Part shown: positions 1 to 10,563 of the stretch, piece after piece
Numbering within the stretch: the first letter of the stretch is position 1
Layout: each line of letters starts with the position of its first letter
Source of the DNA: Viola odorata
Lineage: Eukaryota > Streptophyta > Magnoliopsida > Malpighiales > Violaceae
DNA length: 64,000 bases
Reading direction: 5' to 3'
Assembly: GCA_963691705.1 (NCBI GenBank)
Contig: OY829542.1
Span: 22,740,579 to 22,804,578 of the forward strand
Notes under the pieces: model-generated
What the model was told of the DNA's origin: nothing
Seen by the model: the letters and a program-made list of their open reading frames with translations, nothing else
Database searches by the model: none
Translations under genes and position numbers: made by a program

Positions 1-51
1 TTTCCAAAAGATCAATACCAAAAATAGTTGTGATGCATTTTTTTTTTCAAG

Positions 52-178
52 TGTTAGAATGTATAGGTATTTACTTGTATATATATTGGTATAACTAGAG
101 TAGTAAGTATAGAGTATATATAGGTGTGTATACCTATTCTATAAAGTAAGAAACATATTCTTCATTTGTTAAATCACA
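52..178 (+). repeat. Copia 5' LTR, about 127 bp
   Basis: The segment starts TGTTAGAAT and ends AATCACA (TG...CA) immediately before the primer-binding site at 179. It is AT-rich, with repeated TATATA runs around 79-85 and 113-120 that could serve as promoter. The start is inferred from the common copia TGTTAGAAT opening; the end is fixed by the PBS. No 3' partner is in the window, so length cannot be confirmed by comparison. Bases 1-51 upstream are unassigned. Confidence 0.6.
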
Positions 179-190
179 TGGTAGCGGAGC
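179..190 (+). other. Primer-binding site (tRNA-iMet type)
   Basis: TGGTAGCGGAGC directly follows the LTR end CA. It matches the usual copia site TGGTATCAGAGC except for the central bases, so it is a variant of the initiator-Met tRNA 3'-end complement. The same variant occurs at 12481-12492 on the minus strand in the small LTR element. Confidence 0.65.
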
Positions 191-797
191 AAAATTTACT
201 CCCAAATTGTCTCTGCTATCTCTGTTCGGAAGTACCTCTTCCCGACATCTGTCATTCTTACTGCCCCCACAGAAAGGAGAGGAAGGACGATTCGAGTCGG
301 GAGCAAGTGAAATGAAGGCATTCTGACAAATCGTTACTGTTCACGCGCCGCTTTTGTCTCCGTCGCTGTCTTCCATGCGCCGACGAGTGAGGGCGCGTCC
401 GGCCACCGGTGACGCCGCCGAATATTGGGTTTTGCTCGCCTTGAACTGGCGGTCATGTCTGTCAAGTTTCGTGGTATTCCGACAACATTTACTATTTGAA
501 TTTTGCATTATTTCAAAATTGCCCTTTTGTGCACTATTTACTGTCACTGTTTGCGGGTACTATTTAGGTACTGTTTGAGTACTGTTCGCGGTACTATATG
601 CTGCGTATTTTGCTATGTATTAGCTCCATATCTACTGCGTATTTTGCTACGTATCTGCTGCATATTTGCTTCGTATTATTCGGTATTTGCTGCGTATCTG
701 TTGTGTATTGGTTGCACATTTGCTCCGTACCTGCTGTGTATTGGCTGCACATTTGCTCCGTATTTTCTGCACATCATTCGGTATTTGCTCTGTATTC
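191..797 (+). repeat. Copia leader with degenerate short repeats
   Basis: No gag gene can be read here. About 340-450 is GC-rich leader. From about 590 to 795 there is a degenerate tandem array built on units like CTGCGTATTTGCT and TTGCACATTTGCTCCGTA, open in several frames only because of its composition. The array sits where copia gag should be, so gag has been lost or replaced. Confidence 0.5.
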
Positions 798-1244
798 ATG
801 ATGAACTATGCTAATTTTGTCGGAGTACTTAGCTCTTCTTCTGGAAAGATCGTAACTATCTCTACAGATGAGTTTGCTAGATTCTCTCGGTATCTCTCCT
901 CTTCTGGAAAGACCTTAACTATCTCTACAGATGAGTTTACTAGATTTTCTCAGTATCTGCAATGTGTGAAGGCAACATTTGGTACTAGTTTAGTTGGGAG
1001 AGGTAAAGCTTGTCTTATTTCTGCTTCCAACCAATGGGTTATTGATTCTGGTGCGAATGAGCACATGACAGGTAATCTCAATGTCTTCTCGAGCATCAAG
1101 AAAGTCACAACACCCACACCTGTTACTATTGTAGATGGTACCACCTGTAATATTGTGGGTTCCGGTACTGTCAACCCTACATCAACCCTACATCTGCTAG
1201 AGGTTAGCTTACCATGTCATTTGTGCTTAGTCTACCAAAGTTGA
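798..1244 (+). pseudogene. Copia protease fragment
   Basis: Reading from the ATG at 798, the frame contains a 21-codon segment present twice in tandem (834-896 and 897-959, 63 bp apart), then the aspartic protease region. The catalytic motif is DSG within VIDSGANEHMTG, with the Asp codon at 1044. In active copia elements this protease cuts the Gag-Pol polyprotein inside the virus-like particle. The frame is lost near 1190-1214: the continuation (SLPKLTFNLMSVSKL) is in another frame from 1214, so a frameshift separates protease from integrase. Confidence 0.75.
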
Positions 1245-2400
1245 CATTTAATTTGATGTCTGTGAGTAAGCTAACCAAAGACCTGAATTGCTTCATCTCT
1301 TTCTTCCCTGATCACTGTTTATTTCAGGATATAGTGACAAAATAGGTCATTGGCAGAGGACACGTATCTGGTGGTCTATACATTCTCGATTCATGGGTCC
1401 CAAAGCCAGTTGCGTGTTTTAGTGCTACCTCCTTGTTTGAAGCTCACTGTCGTTTAGGACATCCGTGTTTGCAGAACCTCAAGCAAGTGTATCCACAATT
1501 CAAGTCTGCTACTTCTCTTGATTGTGAATCTTGTCATTTTGCGAAGCACCATCACACTTCTTTGGGTCCACGGACTAATAGGCATGCAGATTCGATGTTT
1601 CAATCGATCCATTCTGATGTTTGGGGTCCATGCTCTGTAACCTCTAAGCTAGGATTTTGATATTTTGTCACATTTGTGGATGATTACTCCAGAATGACTT
1701 GGGTATACTTTATGAAGAGCCGCTCTGAGGTATTTTCTCATTTTTGTGCCTTTTGTACTAAAATTAAGACTCAGTATGGTATGTTTGTTCGCATTCTTAG
1801 GAGTGATAATCCTAAGGAATACATGTAAGAATCCTTTTACAAATATATGACTCAGCATGGTATGTTGCATCAGTCTTCTTGTGTTGATACCCCAGCTCAA
1901 AATGGTGTGGTAGAGAGAAAGAACAGACACCCTTTGGAAACTGCTCGTGCTCTTTTATTTCAGAATAAGGTTCCTGAGAAATTTTGGACTGACGCTGTTT
2001 CTACAACATATTTCTTGATTAATCGTATGCCTTCTACAGTTCTAGATGGTGGTATTCCATATACAGTACTGCTTGATCGTGGTAAACTAGTATTTCCCAT
2101 TGAGCCGAAGATTTTTGGTTGCACCTGCTATGTTCGTGATGTTCGTCCTCACATTACGAAGTTGAACCCTAAGGCTTTAAAGTGTGAATTCTTGGGGTAT
2201 TCTCGACTTCAGAAGGGGTACAGATGCTACTCTCCAGACCTTCAGAAGTATTTCTCAGAACAGATACCGTTCTTCTTATCTCATCCTACGCCCACTCAAC
2301 AGGATAAGGATGATGATGGTGATGATGACTGGCTTATCTATCCCACGATCTCTCCTGGTATCTCTGAGCAGTCTTCTAGAGATGTTGTCCTGCACCAGCC
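1214..2400 (+). pseudogene. Copia integrase with in-frame stops
   Basis: The GAG-pre-integrase zinc-binding region (HCRLGHP... CESCHFAKH) lies at about 1439-1545. The integrase core follows with the first catalytic Asp in HSDVWGP (about 1612-1630), the second in the degraded LRSDNPKEY (about 1798-1822), and the Glu in VVERKNRHPLE (about 1906-1940). This enzyme inserts cDNA into chromosomes. Stops interrupt the single frame at 1343 (TAG), 1658 (TGA) and 1826 (TAA); each is explainable as a C-to-T change from CAG, CGA or CAA. The frame otherwise runs on unbroken into RT, as in a copia polyprotein. Confidence 0.85.
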
Positions 2401-3612
2401 TACTTCCTTGAGTCCTTCTTCTTGTACTCTTGATCAGTCTTCTAGTGATACTACTCTAGATCAGGCTAATTCTTTAGGTATTTTTGAGCATCCACCTATA
2501 GATATTGTTATGATTCAGTCTCCTGATCTCTCGGTTATGGGAGACCCACCCTGCAGTGATCCTCTAATCCCTACACCTCCACCAGAGCCCTTGGTACCTG
2601 CTCCCTTTGTTGATCTGGATCTACCCATCAGTCTTCGCAAAGGTAAACGACAATGTAAATCTGTTTACTCAATTGCCAACTTTGTCTCTTATGATGACTT
2701 ATCTAGTTCGACACGTGCTTTGATTTCTTCTCTAGACTCTGTTGTTGTTCTTAAAACAGTAAAAGAAGCATTGAGTCATTCTGGTTGGATGAATGCAATG
2801 CTTGAGGAGATTACAGCTTTGGATGATAATCAGACTTGGGATATGGTGAATTTAGCAAAGGAGAAGAAAGTTGTGGGGTGTAAATGGGTGTTTGCAGTCA
2901 AAGTCAATCCAGATGGTTCTGTAGCCCGCCTTAAGGCATGACTTGTTGCCAAAGGATATGCTCAAACATATGGGGTGGATTACTCTGAGACTTTTTCTCC
3001 TGTGACCAAATTATCCTCTGTGAGGTTATTCATTTCTTTAGCCGCTTCTAGGAATTGGCCCCTACATCAGTTCTACATCAAGAATGCCTTCCTTCATGGT
3101 GACCTACAGAAGGAAGTCTATATGGAGCAACCACCTGGGTTTGTTGCTCAGGGGGAGTATGAGAAAGTTTGTCGTTTGAAGAAGGCTTTGTATGGTCTAA
3201 AATAGAGTCCTCGTGCCTGGTTTGGCAAGTTTAGTGAAGTAGTTTTAGAATTTGGCATGCAAAAGAGTCAGTGTGATCATTTAGTCTTTTATAGACAATC
3301 TGCTGATGGTGTTATTTTGCTTGTTGTGTATGTGGATGACATTATCATTACAGGAGATGACAGTGTAGGGATTTCTTCGCTCAAATCTTTCCTGCATACC
3401 AAGTTTAGTACGAAAGAATTGGATCAGCTGAAATACTTTCTAGGGATAGAAGTTTCCAGGAGCAACAAAGGTATCTTCTTATCTCAAAGAAAGTATGTTC
3501 TTGATCTTCTTGAAGAAATAGGAAAGTTGGGAGCCAAGCCCTGTAGTACACCTATGTCTTCTAATGTCCATCTCATGAAAGATGATGGTGACCCGTTTGA
3601 TGATACTGAGAA
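2401..3612 (+). pseudogene. Copia reverse transcriptase, truncated
   Basis: After a Ser/Pro-rich linker (about 2400-2640) the RT domain (RVT_2 type) starts near 2855 with VVGCKWVFAVK. The YVDD catalytic box is at 3329-3340. The earlier motif normally read as LDVKNAFLHGDL appears here as FYIKNAFLHGDL, so a catalytic Asp is lost. Stops at 2939 (TGA) and 3203 (TAG) are again compatible with C-to-T at CGA and CAG. The frame ends at 3612 in DDTEK, where E1's LTR starts; the rest of RT and the RNase H domain are absent. Confidence 0.88.
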
Positions 3613-3613
3613 G

Positions 3614-4114
3614 TGATAACAATAGAAGTAATTCCAGGGCGATTCCAGGGGTATTTCCGTCCTTACCCCAGCGTCAAGGTCGGAACACTATAGCCCCTAT
3701 CGGGCGTCTGCCGCCAAGGTTGCCGCCCTTTACAGGAACCCTAGGATGGTAGACATCAAGGGCGCGGGGGAGGGGGGAGGGGGTCTCACGCGTCAACAGC
3801 CCACACGTATGACGTTATCCCATCCCAGGTCAGCCATGACGTCACTCGAGGCGTTATCTTCCCTAGATAACGCCTACCCTTAGAGGAAACGCCCTCATAG
3901 GCGCTTATAAATACCCCACCATTCGAGATGAGAGGTAAGCCTATGATTGCTGGTCGAACCCCTACCATTTAGAACTGCTATACTGACTTAAGCATCGGAG
4001 TGTCTACGCCGGAGCCCCCCTCCGGCGCTTTGCAGGTACATCAGACGACGACTACAGTAACTCAAAGCGGCCATAGTCCTCACCCTCGATTCCCCAGAAG
4101 TCCGAATCTTATCA
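3614..4114 (+). repeat. E1 5' LTR, 501 bp
   Basis: It starts TGATAACAATAG and ends GAATCTTATCA, sharing the inverted ends TGATAA/TTATCA with the LTRs at 45792 and 54601. It holds TGACGTTA (3820-3827) and TGACGTCA (3837-3844), a TATAAAT box (3906-3912), and a GC hairpin CGCCGGAG-loop-CTCCGGCG (4007-4027) followed by TTTGCAGGTAC. Where E2 and E3 have a pure G run, E1 has a G-rich stretch broken by A/C (3748-3782). Confidence 0.88.
3820..3912 (+). promoter_or_regulatory. E1 LTR promoter
   Basis: Two TGACGT-type motifs (3820-3827, 3837-3844) lie upstream of TATAAAT (3906-3912). TGACG pairs are known binding sites of plant TGA/bZIP factors; their function here is inference. The arrangement is shared with E2 and E3, although the spacing differs. 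Confidence 0.55.
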
Positions 4115-4117
4115 AAT

Positions 4118-4137
4118 TGGTGCTTTTATTGAGAGCT
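4118..4137 (+). other. E1 primer-binding site
   Basis: TGGTGCTTTTATTGAGAGCT begins three bases after the LTR end. Its complement would end in CACCA like a tRNA 3' end. E2 has the same site with one difference (46330-46349). I cannot name the tRNA with confidence. Confidence 0.6.
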
Positions 4138-4200
4138 TTGGTTTATTAAGTGAGTGTCCTTGATAGCCAAGCTCTGTTTTTCTTAGAGACTGAAGGATTA

Positions 4201-5500
4201 TGGCTTCTGATTCAGAGTCTACTCCACCTCAGCCTTCTAGCATTCCTTTTGTGATCCGCAAAGAACTTTTTCCTTTTGCTACTATGAGGTTTCTACTATG
4301 ATGCAAGAAATCCCTATGGGGTCTTCGGACTTCTCCCTCGGACGATCAACGGGAACCCCCTTTTCCCAGATAAGTATTCCGCACTCCCACATGGTGGGAT
4401 CTAGCTTTTCCACTCCTCCTCCAATGGGATCTATGATGGATAACGCTAATAACCCTTTTGTGAATTCAATATCTGCTCTTCGTGCTCAGTTGGATCTCTT
4501 AACTGAGTTAGCTGCGGGATTCACGCCCAGTGTTTCTGGACTGAGCGTTCCTCCTCAGACTATTTTAAATTCGTCTATTGTCACTGAACGACCATTATCT
4601 CCTTCGCAACGTAGAGACATTTCCTTGACCTTTCACGCGATGGTGATACCAACCAACTTTACGCAGCAAATAGAGCCTTACGTGCCTCACGCGTGACAAA
4701 TTCTCGTCTCCCAATGGGAGCGGCGATAGGACGAGCATAGAGATCGTTGGGACGGTCGACAAGAGGAAATAGATAGAGACGTATCCCCTGAGCGTAGTGA
4801 GAGATCGAGTAGCAGAAGATACCGAACCCGTACGCCAAGGAGTCCCAGCCGGTCCCCAAGGCGACACCATCCCTTCGATCTATAAAATCGGAGACGTCAT
4901 TTGGAAGTCTCCCCATCTCGCCATACACGCGAAATCCTCGGCGACACCTCGGGTCATCCATTCAGCCATCGCATAAGGTGTCACAGGGTCAGCCGACATG
5001 TGAAACTCCCTACGGAGTCCTATGACGGTACCAAGGATCCCATTTCCCACCTTAACAAGGTGAAAGACTTCGTGCAATTCCAAACTCATAGTGACGCAGC
5101 ATTGTGCCAAATATTTGTGATGACGTTGTCAGGAGTTGCGCGTTTATGGTTTGAAGGTCTCCTAGCCAGGTCCATCGACGGTTTTTCATAGCTGGAGTCT
5201 AAGTTTCGAAGTCGGTTTAGCACCACTGTCCCCATCAAGAAGTCTGCCACAGCTTTATTTGACATACGTAGGAAACCTCAGGAATCTTTGAATGATTTCC
5301 TTATTCGTTTCGATATAGAGATGTCGTTAACGCCGTTTTATCGACGATTACGCCCAACGAAAAGACCATATCCCCAAGACCTCCAACAGATGAAGAGGCA
5401 ACTCTTCAAGGGGAAGACCCGACAACTCCCCTACTCGGCGGCAGACAGATCCTCCCAAGGGCTGAATTTATGACCCAGACCTTCCTTCCCTCATACTGCT
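4201..5500 (+). pseudogene. E1 gag, N-terminal and core, broken
   Basis: The start ATG at 4201 aligns with E2's gag start (46413) by the shared IPF...FPFAT segment. A stop and frameshift near 4290-4300 move the reading to another frame (QEIPMGSSDF onward). The retrotransposon gag domain is readable at 4901-5191 (HVKLPTESYDGTKDPISHL, LSGVARLWFEGL), ends in a stop at 5189, and resumes around 5288. Compared with E2, about 90 codons following MSLT are missing (E2 has a helical segment there), so there is an internal deletion near 5330. Gag would form the capsid; this copy cannot. Confidence 0.75.
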
Positions 5501-5504
5501 GAGA

Positions 5505-6662
5505 GTGGAAATCTTAGCGATTGTGGAGCAACGGAACCTACCTATCCGTTATCCAGCCCCCGTAAAGCCCGGAGTGGTCATGGGAGGAAGGGAAAACGCT
5601 TTTCGTAAGTTTCATAAAGTCAAGGGACACTCCACAGATGTGTGTAGAGAATTAAAACTGGCGATAGAGCATTTAGTTGAAGAAGGTTACCTTGGGGAAT
5701 TTGCCACTAAGGCAAGAGAAGAAGTCAGAAACAACCCGACAAAAAGGATGACAGATAACAGACAGGCATCTCCTCATGCTCCAGGAAATGATGCTACACC
5801 TGCTGGCAGAGGTAGGGAAATACTTATGATTGACGAAGATGACGTCCCCATCATCAACATCATCGCGAGAGGCACACCCTACCTTGACGAGCCTGTGCAG
5901 TTAACGCCCATAGCGGGAGATAAGCGGAAGCGAGAAGGCGCGTTAATGAAAAGTGAAGCGATAAGTGCTCTAGATCATATGGTGTTATCCTTCTCCAAAG
6001 AAGACGAGAAATGCGTCATTTTTCCACATAACGATGCGTTAGTAGTCACGTCCGTCATTGGTAACCATGGAGTTAGAAGAACTCTTGTTGACAACGGAAG
6101 CGCGGTGAATCTATTTTCGTTAGAAGCTTACAACCTCATGGAGCGCCCTGACGGTGAACCGACGCCTTACAAGAAGCCAATAATTAGAGGAGATGGAGTC
6201 CCAATCCCAGTGACAGGAGTGACGATGTTGCCTGTGTACTTTAGAGAAGACGCGTCCAAGCGGTCAGAGGAGCTGCTATTCTTGGCCGTAGACCTAACCC
6301 TGCCCTATAACGCCATACTTGGGTGGCCGTTCCTCAACCATTTTGGGGCAGCGATATCTCAAAAATACTTAAGGATGAAGTATCCCTCTTGGGATGGAGT
6401 AGTTTCGATCAAAGGTGACCAAAAGTTAACGACTGAATGTTACCTACTCATGACGCAGAAGAGTTGTGATAGATACGTGTGTGTCATAGTGGATCCCTAT
6501 GAGCGGAATGCCGAGAAACACACTCAGTCCGTGGACAAGATGGTACCCATACCAGTTAACGGGATCAATGAAGCGAATTTCCTGGTTAGTGAAAAGCTCA
6601 GCCCAGAAGAAAACCTTCAGTTAGCTCGATTATTGAACAAATACAAAGGAGAGTTCGCGTAG
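5505..6662 (+). pseudogene. E1 gag C-terminus plus aspartic protease
   Basis: A 385-codon open frame begins with the end of gag. The zinc knuckle seen in E2 as CKFHKARGHSTEAC has lost its first Cys here (RKFHKVKGHSTDVC). The protease follows with its catalytic motif VDNGSAVN, Asp codon at 6090, and the flap/core segments LPYNAILGWPFLN (usual form LGRP). The frame then enters the RT leader and stops at 6660 with TAG, where E2 has TGG (Trp), a G-to-A change. Confidence 0.82.
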
Positions 6663-7990
6663 AAACTCGCGGATATGCCTGGTATCTCGCGAGAAATAGC
6701 GAAACATCGACTTAATGTTGATCCCTGTGTCAAGCCAGTTCAACAGAAACGACAAGCATTTTCTGTAGAGAAGGCGTTAGCCGTCGACAAGGAGGTGATA
6801 AAGCTCCTAGACGCGGGTTTCGTCCACGAAGTCTAATATCCAACCTGGCTAGCTAACCTAGTTCTCGTTCCGAAGTCCAACGGGGATTGGCGTATGTGCA
6901 TCGACTTCACTGACCTAAATGATGGTTGTCCCAAAGATTGCTACCCACTCCCTCGAATTGACCAGCTAGTTGATCAAACTGCCGGGTACGCTTATCTAAG
7001 CTCATTAGACGCCATCTCTGGGTATCATCAAATCCCTATGGCAGTCGAAGATGAAGAAAAGACAACCTTCATCACCCCGAAAGCTACTTACTGTTACACG
7101 ACGATGCCTACGTTGGAGCGACCTTCCAGCGTATGGCAAATAAAGTATTTGAAAAACAAATTGGAAAGAACGTGGAAGTCTACGTTGATGATATACTAGT
7201 CAAAAGTCGAAGCTTAAAAGACCACTTGGCAGACTTGGAAGAAGTCTTTGATGTGATGAGAAGATACAAAATAAAGCTAAACCCTCGTAAATGCATGTTC
7301 GCATTCCAGACAGGTAAAGTTTTGGGCTACGTGGTCAACCAGAAGGGTATCCAGCCCAACCCCTCGAAAATCAAGGCTATCCAGGATATGATATCTCCTC
7401 GAACCGTCAAGGAAGTGCAGAAGCTTACAGGGCGCATTATTGCCCTAAGAAGGTTTATTTCCAAGTAAGGTGAGAGATGCCTACCCTTCTTCAAGGTTAT
7501 ACGCAAGAAAGCTCCTTTTGGGTGGACAATAGAATGTGAAGAGGCATTTATGGGCCTCAAAGCCTATTTGTCATCTAATTTGGTGTTAACGAGACCAGAA
7601 CCGGGCGACACCCTGTACTTATACCTTGGTGTAGCTAATGAAGTGGTTAGTGTTGTCCTTGTGCGAGACAACAACCACACACACCGCCCGGTATACTTCG
7701 TGAGTTATGTTTTGAAAGACGCCGAGCTGCAATATGCCCGCATTGAGAAGATAGCGTTTGCGTTAATACAGGTCACGCGGAAAATGGATAGATATTTCCA
7801 GGCTCATCCCGTCATCGTACTTACGGACCAACCTTTAAAAAGGATATTTCGGAAACCTGAGTCTTCAGGAAGAATGCTAATTTGGGCCATTGAACTTGAG
7901 CAATACGGGTTGCAGTATAAAACCTGATCATCTATAAAAGCTCAAGTCCTAGCAGGCTTCATAGCCGGGCGTACCTTTACGCAAGACCCG
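6663..7990 (+). pseudogene. E1 reverse transcriptase and RNase H
   Basis: RT is recognisable from DMPGISREIA (6675) through WRMCIDFTDLND (about 6891), SSLDAISGYHQIPM (about 6999) and YVDD (7181-7192). Breaks relative to E2: TAA at 6834 (E2 CAA), a deletion near 7110 that removes the FGLKNAE segment and shifts frame, TAA at 7466 (E2 CAA) and TGA at 7925 (E2 AGA in SRPSVKA). The connected Ty3-type RNase H spans about 7590-7960 (TLYLYLGVANEVVSVVLVR, TDQPLKRIF). The enzyme would copy genomic RNA into cDNA. Confidence 0.85.
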
Positions 7991-8055
7991 ATGACAGAGT
8001 TACCCGAAGAAGAAAAAGATGACTTGGATCTCCCGTCCCTGAAACCTACACTGAC

Positions 8056-8658
8056 TTGTGGATCATCCACGTGGATGGAGCCAAGAATCAAGAACTAGCC
8101 GGAGCTGGAATATTCGTAATCGGGCCACACGATATACAGATACGGTACGCCATCAGAATTCTACAACTATTATCCAATAACGTGGCGGAGTATGAGGCGT
8201 TACTAGCTGGACTCAGAATAGGAAGAAGCTTCTCTACCAAAGCCATACATGATACGGGAATGATGGGAGACTTGCGATTAAAGATCTGTGGAGATTCCAA
8301 GTTGATAATAGACCAAGTCTTGGGGCACGCTCAGGCCAGAGAGCCCATCATGGTCCAATACCTTGCCAAAGTGAAATGGGAATTGTTGGAAATAAAGAAA
8401 AGTGGCATGCAGGTCAGCTTTGAGCATATCCCTCGAGAGGATAATGCTGAGGCAAATAACCTCGCTAAACTTGCAGCAAACCCGGAAACGTCCATACCTA
8501 AGGGCATGTACTATCGAGAAATATCCGTGCCTTCTTTCATGGAAGAACAAGCGTCGCTTTGTGTTGAAGAAATTGAGAACGATTGGCGAATCCCCGTAAT
8601 AAAATACTTAAAGCATGAGGAGTTACCCGCGGATAACGCCGAGAAGAAAAGGTGTTGA
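8056..8658 (+). pseudogene. E1 archaeal-type RNase H (second RNase H)
   Basis: The frame encodes the additional RNase H found in Tat/Ogre elements. The first acidic residue is present (IIHVDGAKN), then VAEYEALLAGL (Glu), CGDSKLIIDQ (Asp), and HIPREDNAEANNLAKLA, where the expected last Asp is Asn (E2 reads AEADNLAKLA). A frameshift before 8056 separates it from RNase H 1, and a one-base loss near 8650 (AAAAGG versus E2 AAGAAGG) shifts the frame before integrase. Tat/Ogre elements characteristically have this dual RNase H layout. Confidence 0.83.
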
Positions 8659-9818
8659 AACAAGCGGCACGGTGTATGTATTATGACGAGGAACTAGTTC
8701 GGAGATGTTTCTCCCACCCAGCTGCCAAGTGTATAACAGAACAAGAGGGTCTTCACACCTTACGAGAAATCCATGAAGGAATATGCGGCATGCATGCATC
8801 TGGCGGTACCCTGGCCGCGCAAGTGTTTAGGTCAAGATTTTATTGGCCTACTATTCGTAGAGATTGCCATAATTACGTACGAACGTGTCAGAAATGTCAG
8901 GAGTTCTCTAAGATCCCTCAACAACCTGCCATGGAAATCTCTGAAATCGTAGCTCCTTGTCCTTTTGCGAAATGGGGGATTGATATCTTAGACCCGTTTC
9001 CAAAGGCCAGGTCTCAGCTAAAATTCATGGTCGTGGCAGTGGACTACTTCACGAAATGGGCAGAAGCAGAAGCGGTGGCCAATATCACTACAGAAAGAGT
9101 TTGGCGTTTCTTTAAACACCAAGTTATCATGCAGTTTGGCGTACCCCGTGTGCTAGTCAGCGATAATGGGATGCAATTTACTAGCTAATTCTTTAGAGAA
9201 CAGTGCGCAAAATTCTAAATCGAGCAAAGATTCTCTTCCGTGGCTCACCCGCAGACCAACGACCAAGCGGAAGTGACTAACCGAAGCATCCTCAGTGGAA
9301 TTAAGAAAAACCTGGAAGGGTCCAAGAGGAAATGGGCAGACGAGCTGCCATATGTGATGTGGGCATACCGCATGACTGTTAAAACCAGCACTGGAGAAAC
9401 GCCTTTCGCATTGGCTTTCGGCACTGAGGCTGTTACACCAGTGGAAATCGATACTTTGAGCCTACGAGTGGCATACTTCATAGAAGAACTAAATGAAGAG
9501 AGGTTGCGAGCGAACCTCGACGCGTTACCAGAACTACATGAGGAAACTCTTCTGAAAACGCTACATTATAAACAAAAAATGGTGCATTATCACAACAGGC
9601 GCGTCAAGGAGCGATTGCTGAAAGCTGGTGACTTGGTACTCAGAGACAAACGAGCGGCTGGACAACGCATGGGAAAACTCAGTCCGAGCTGGGATGGCCC
9701 ATACCGCGTTACCCGCGTTATTGGAAAGGGAGCGTATCACCTGGAAACACTTGACGTTACTCCCTTACCCAACTCTTGGAACATATCTCGTTTGAAATTA
9801 TACCATGCTAGATTCTAA
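8652..9818 (+). pseudogene. E1 integrase
   Basis: The zinc-binding domain reads HTLREIHEGICGMH...CQKCQEF (about 8754-8912). The catalytic core has Asp in KWGIDIL (about 8968), Asp in VSDNGMQF (about 9160), and Glu in NDQAEVTNRSIL (about 9258-9295). The C-terminal GPY-type motif is LSPSWDGPYRVTRVIGKGAY (about 9680-9739), ending with the stop at 9816. Stops at 9186 (TAA, E2 CAA) and near 9218 interrupt the frame. It would integrate the cDNA. Confidence 0.87.
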
Positions 9819-10558
9819 TATATCTCTACACACTTTGTTAATGCTAACCCTGACCTATGCTAACGCTTGAATGGAAAGCATTCTTGTGTATCTTGTGGTT
9901 AGCTATGTGCAGATAATGAAGGGGGTGCTAGGAGTGAAAAGTCATATCCTTGTGACGGCTGGTTTTGATCAGACGGCTCACTAAGATGAGGCACGCCCTG
10001 ACATACCTAAAAACTTAGTGTCGGGAGTGAAAATTCCTATCTTTATGGTAACCGTGCTAACGCATGCGATCCACTAAGATGAGGCACGCCCCGGCACCCC
10101 CGGGAGTGAAAAGTCCTATCCTTGCGGCAACCGTGCTAACACAGGCGGCCCACTAAGACGAGGCACGTCCCGACATCTCTGAGAGTGAAAACCTTATCCT
10201 TGTGATAGCCGGGTTGGTATAGACGGATCACTAAGATAAGGCACGTCCTAGAGAGATAGTAACTCTATCCTGGAAGTGAAAAGTCCTATCCTTGTGATAA
10301 CCGGGCTAATACAGACGGCTCACTAAGACTAGGCATGATTCTGGGGATGCGAGGTCAACGCCTAGAAGTGAAAATCCTACCCTTGTGATGGTCGATCTTG
10401 ATCAAACGACTCACTAAGATGAGACACATTCCAGGCCGATCGTGGAAATTTGGAAATGCGAAGAGAAATCGCAGTCTCCTAGCGAGTAACCAGATGGGAA
10501 ATCCCTAGCGAAGATAGCTGGTTGAGAACACGATACGAGTGATGCTGACGGCACCCGG
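9819..10558 (+). repeat. E1 3' hairpin-repeat region
   Basis: There is no gene here. From about 9925 to 10435 there are about seven diverged copies of a 65-100 bp unit beginning GTGAAAAGTCCTATCCTTGTG and ending CACTAAGATGAGGCAC. Each unit contains an imperfect hairpin (for example GTGA..GCCG ... CGGCTCAC). The same array follows pol in E2 (52380-52860) and, inverted, in E3 (63550-64000), so it belongs to the family. 10436-10558 is unique sequence with ACCAGATG...AATCCCT also conserved in E2. Confidence 0.7.
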
Positions 10559-10563
10559 ATATG
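10559..10563. repeat. Target-site duplication, left copy (ATATG)
   Basis: ATATG at 10559-10563 is repeated exactly at 13351-13355, flanking the nested element at 10564-13350. This shows insertion of an intact unit into E1. Confidence 0.85.

Larger units (their letters stand above)
52..3613 (+). mobile_element. Truncated Ty1/copia retrotransposon
   Basis: A short 5' LTR, a tRNA-Met-like primer site, then protease, integrase and reverse transcriptase in the copia order (PR-IN-RT) are all on the plus strand. The element stops inside RT, where the LTR of the next element (E1) begins at 3614, so its RNase H and 3' LTR are missing here. No normal gag is recognisable; the stretch before protease is degenerate repeats. 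Several in-frame stops and one frameshift make it non-functional. The short LTR, PBS type and protein style suggest an Ale/Retrofit-like copia, but that lineage call is tentative. Confidence 0.85.
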
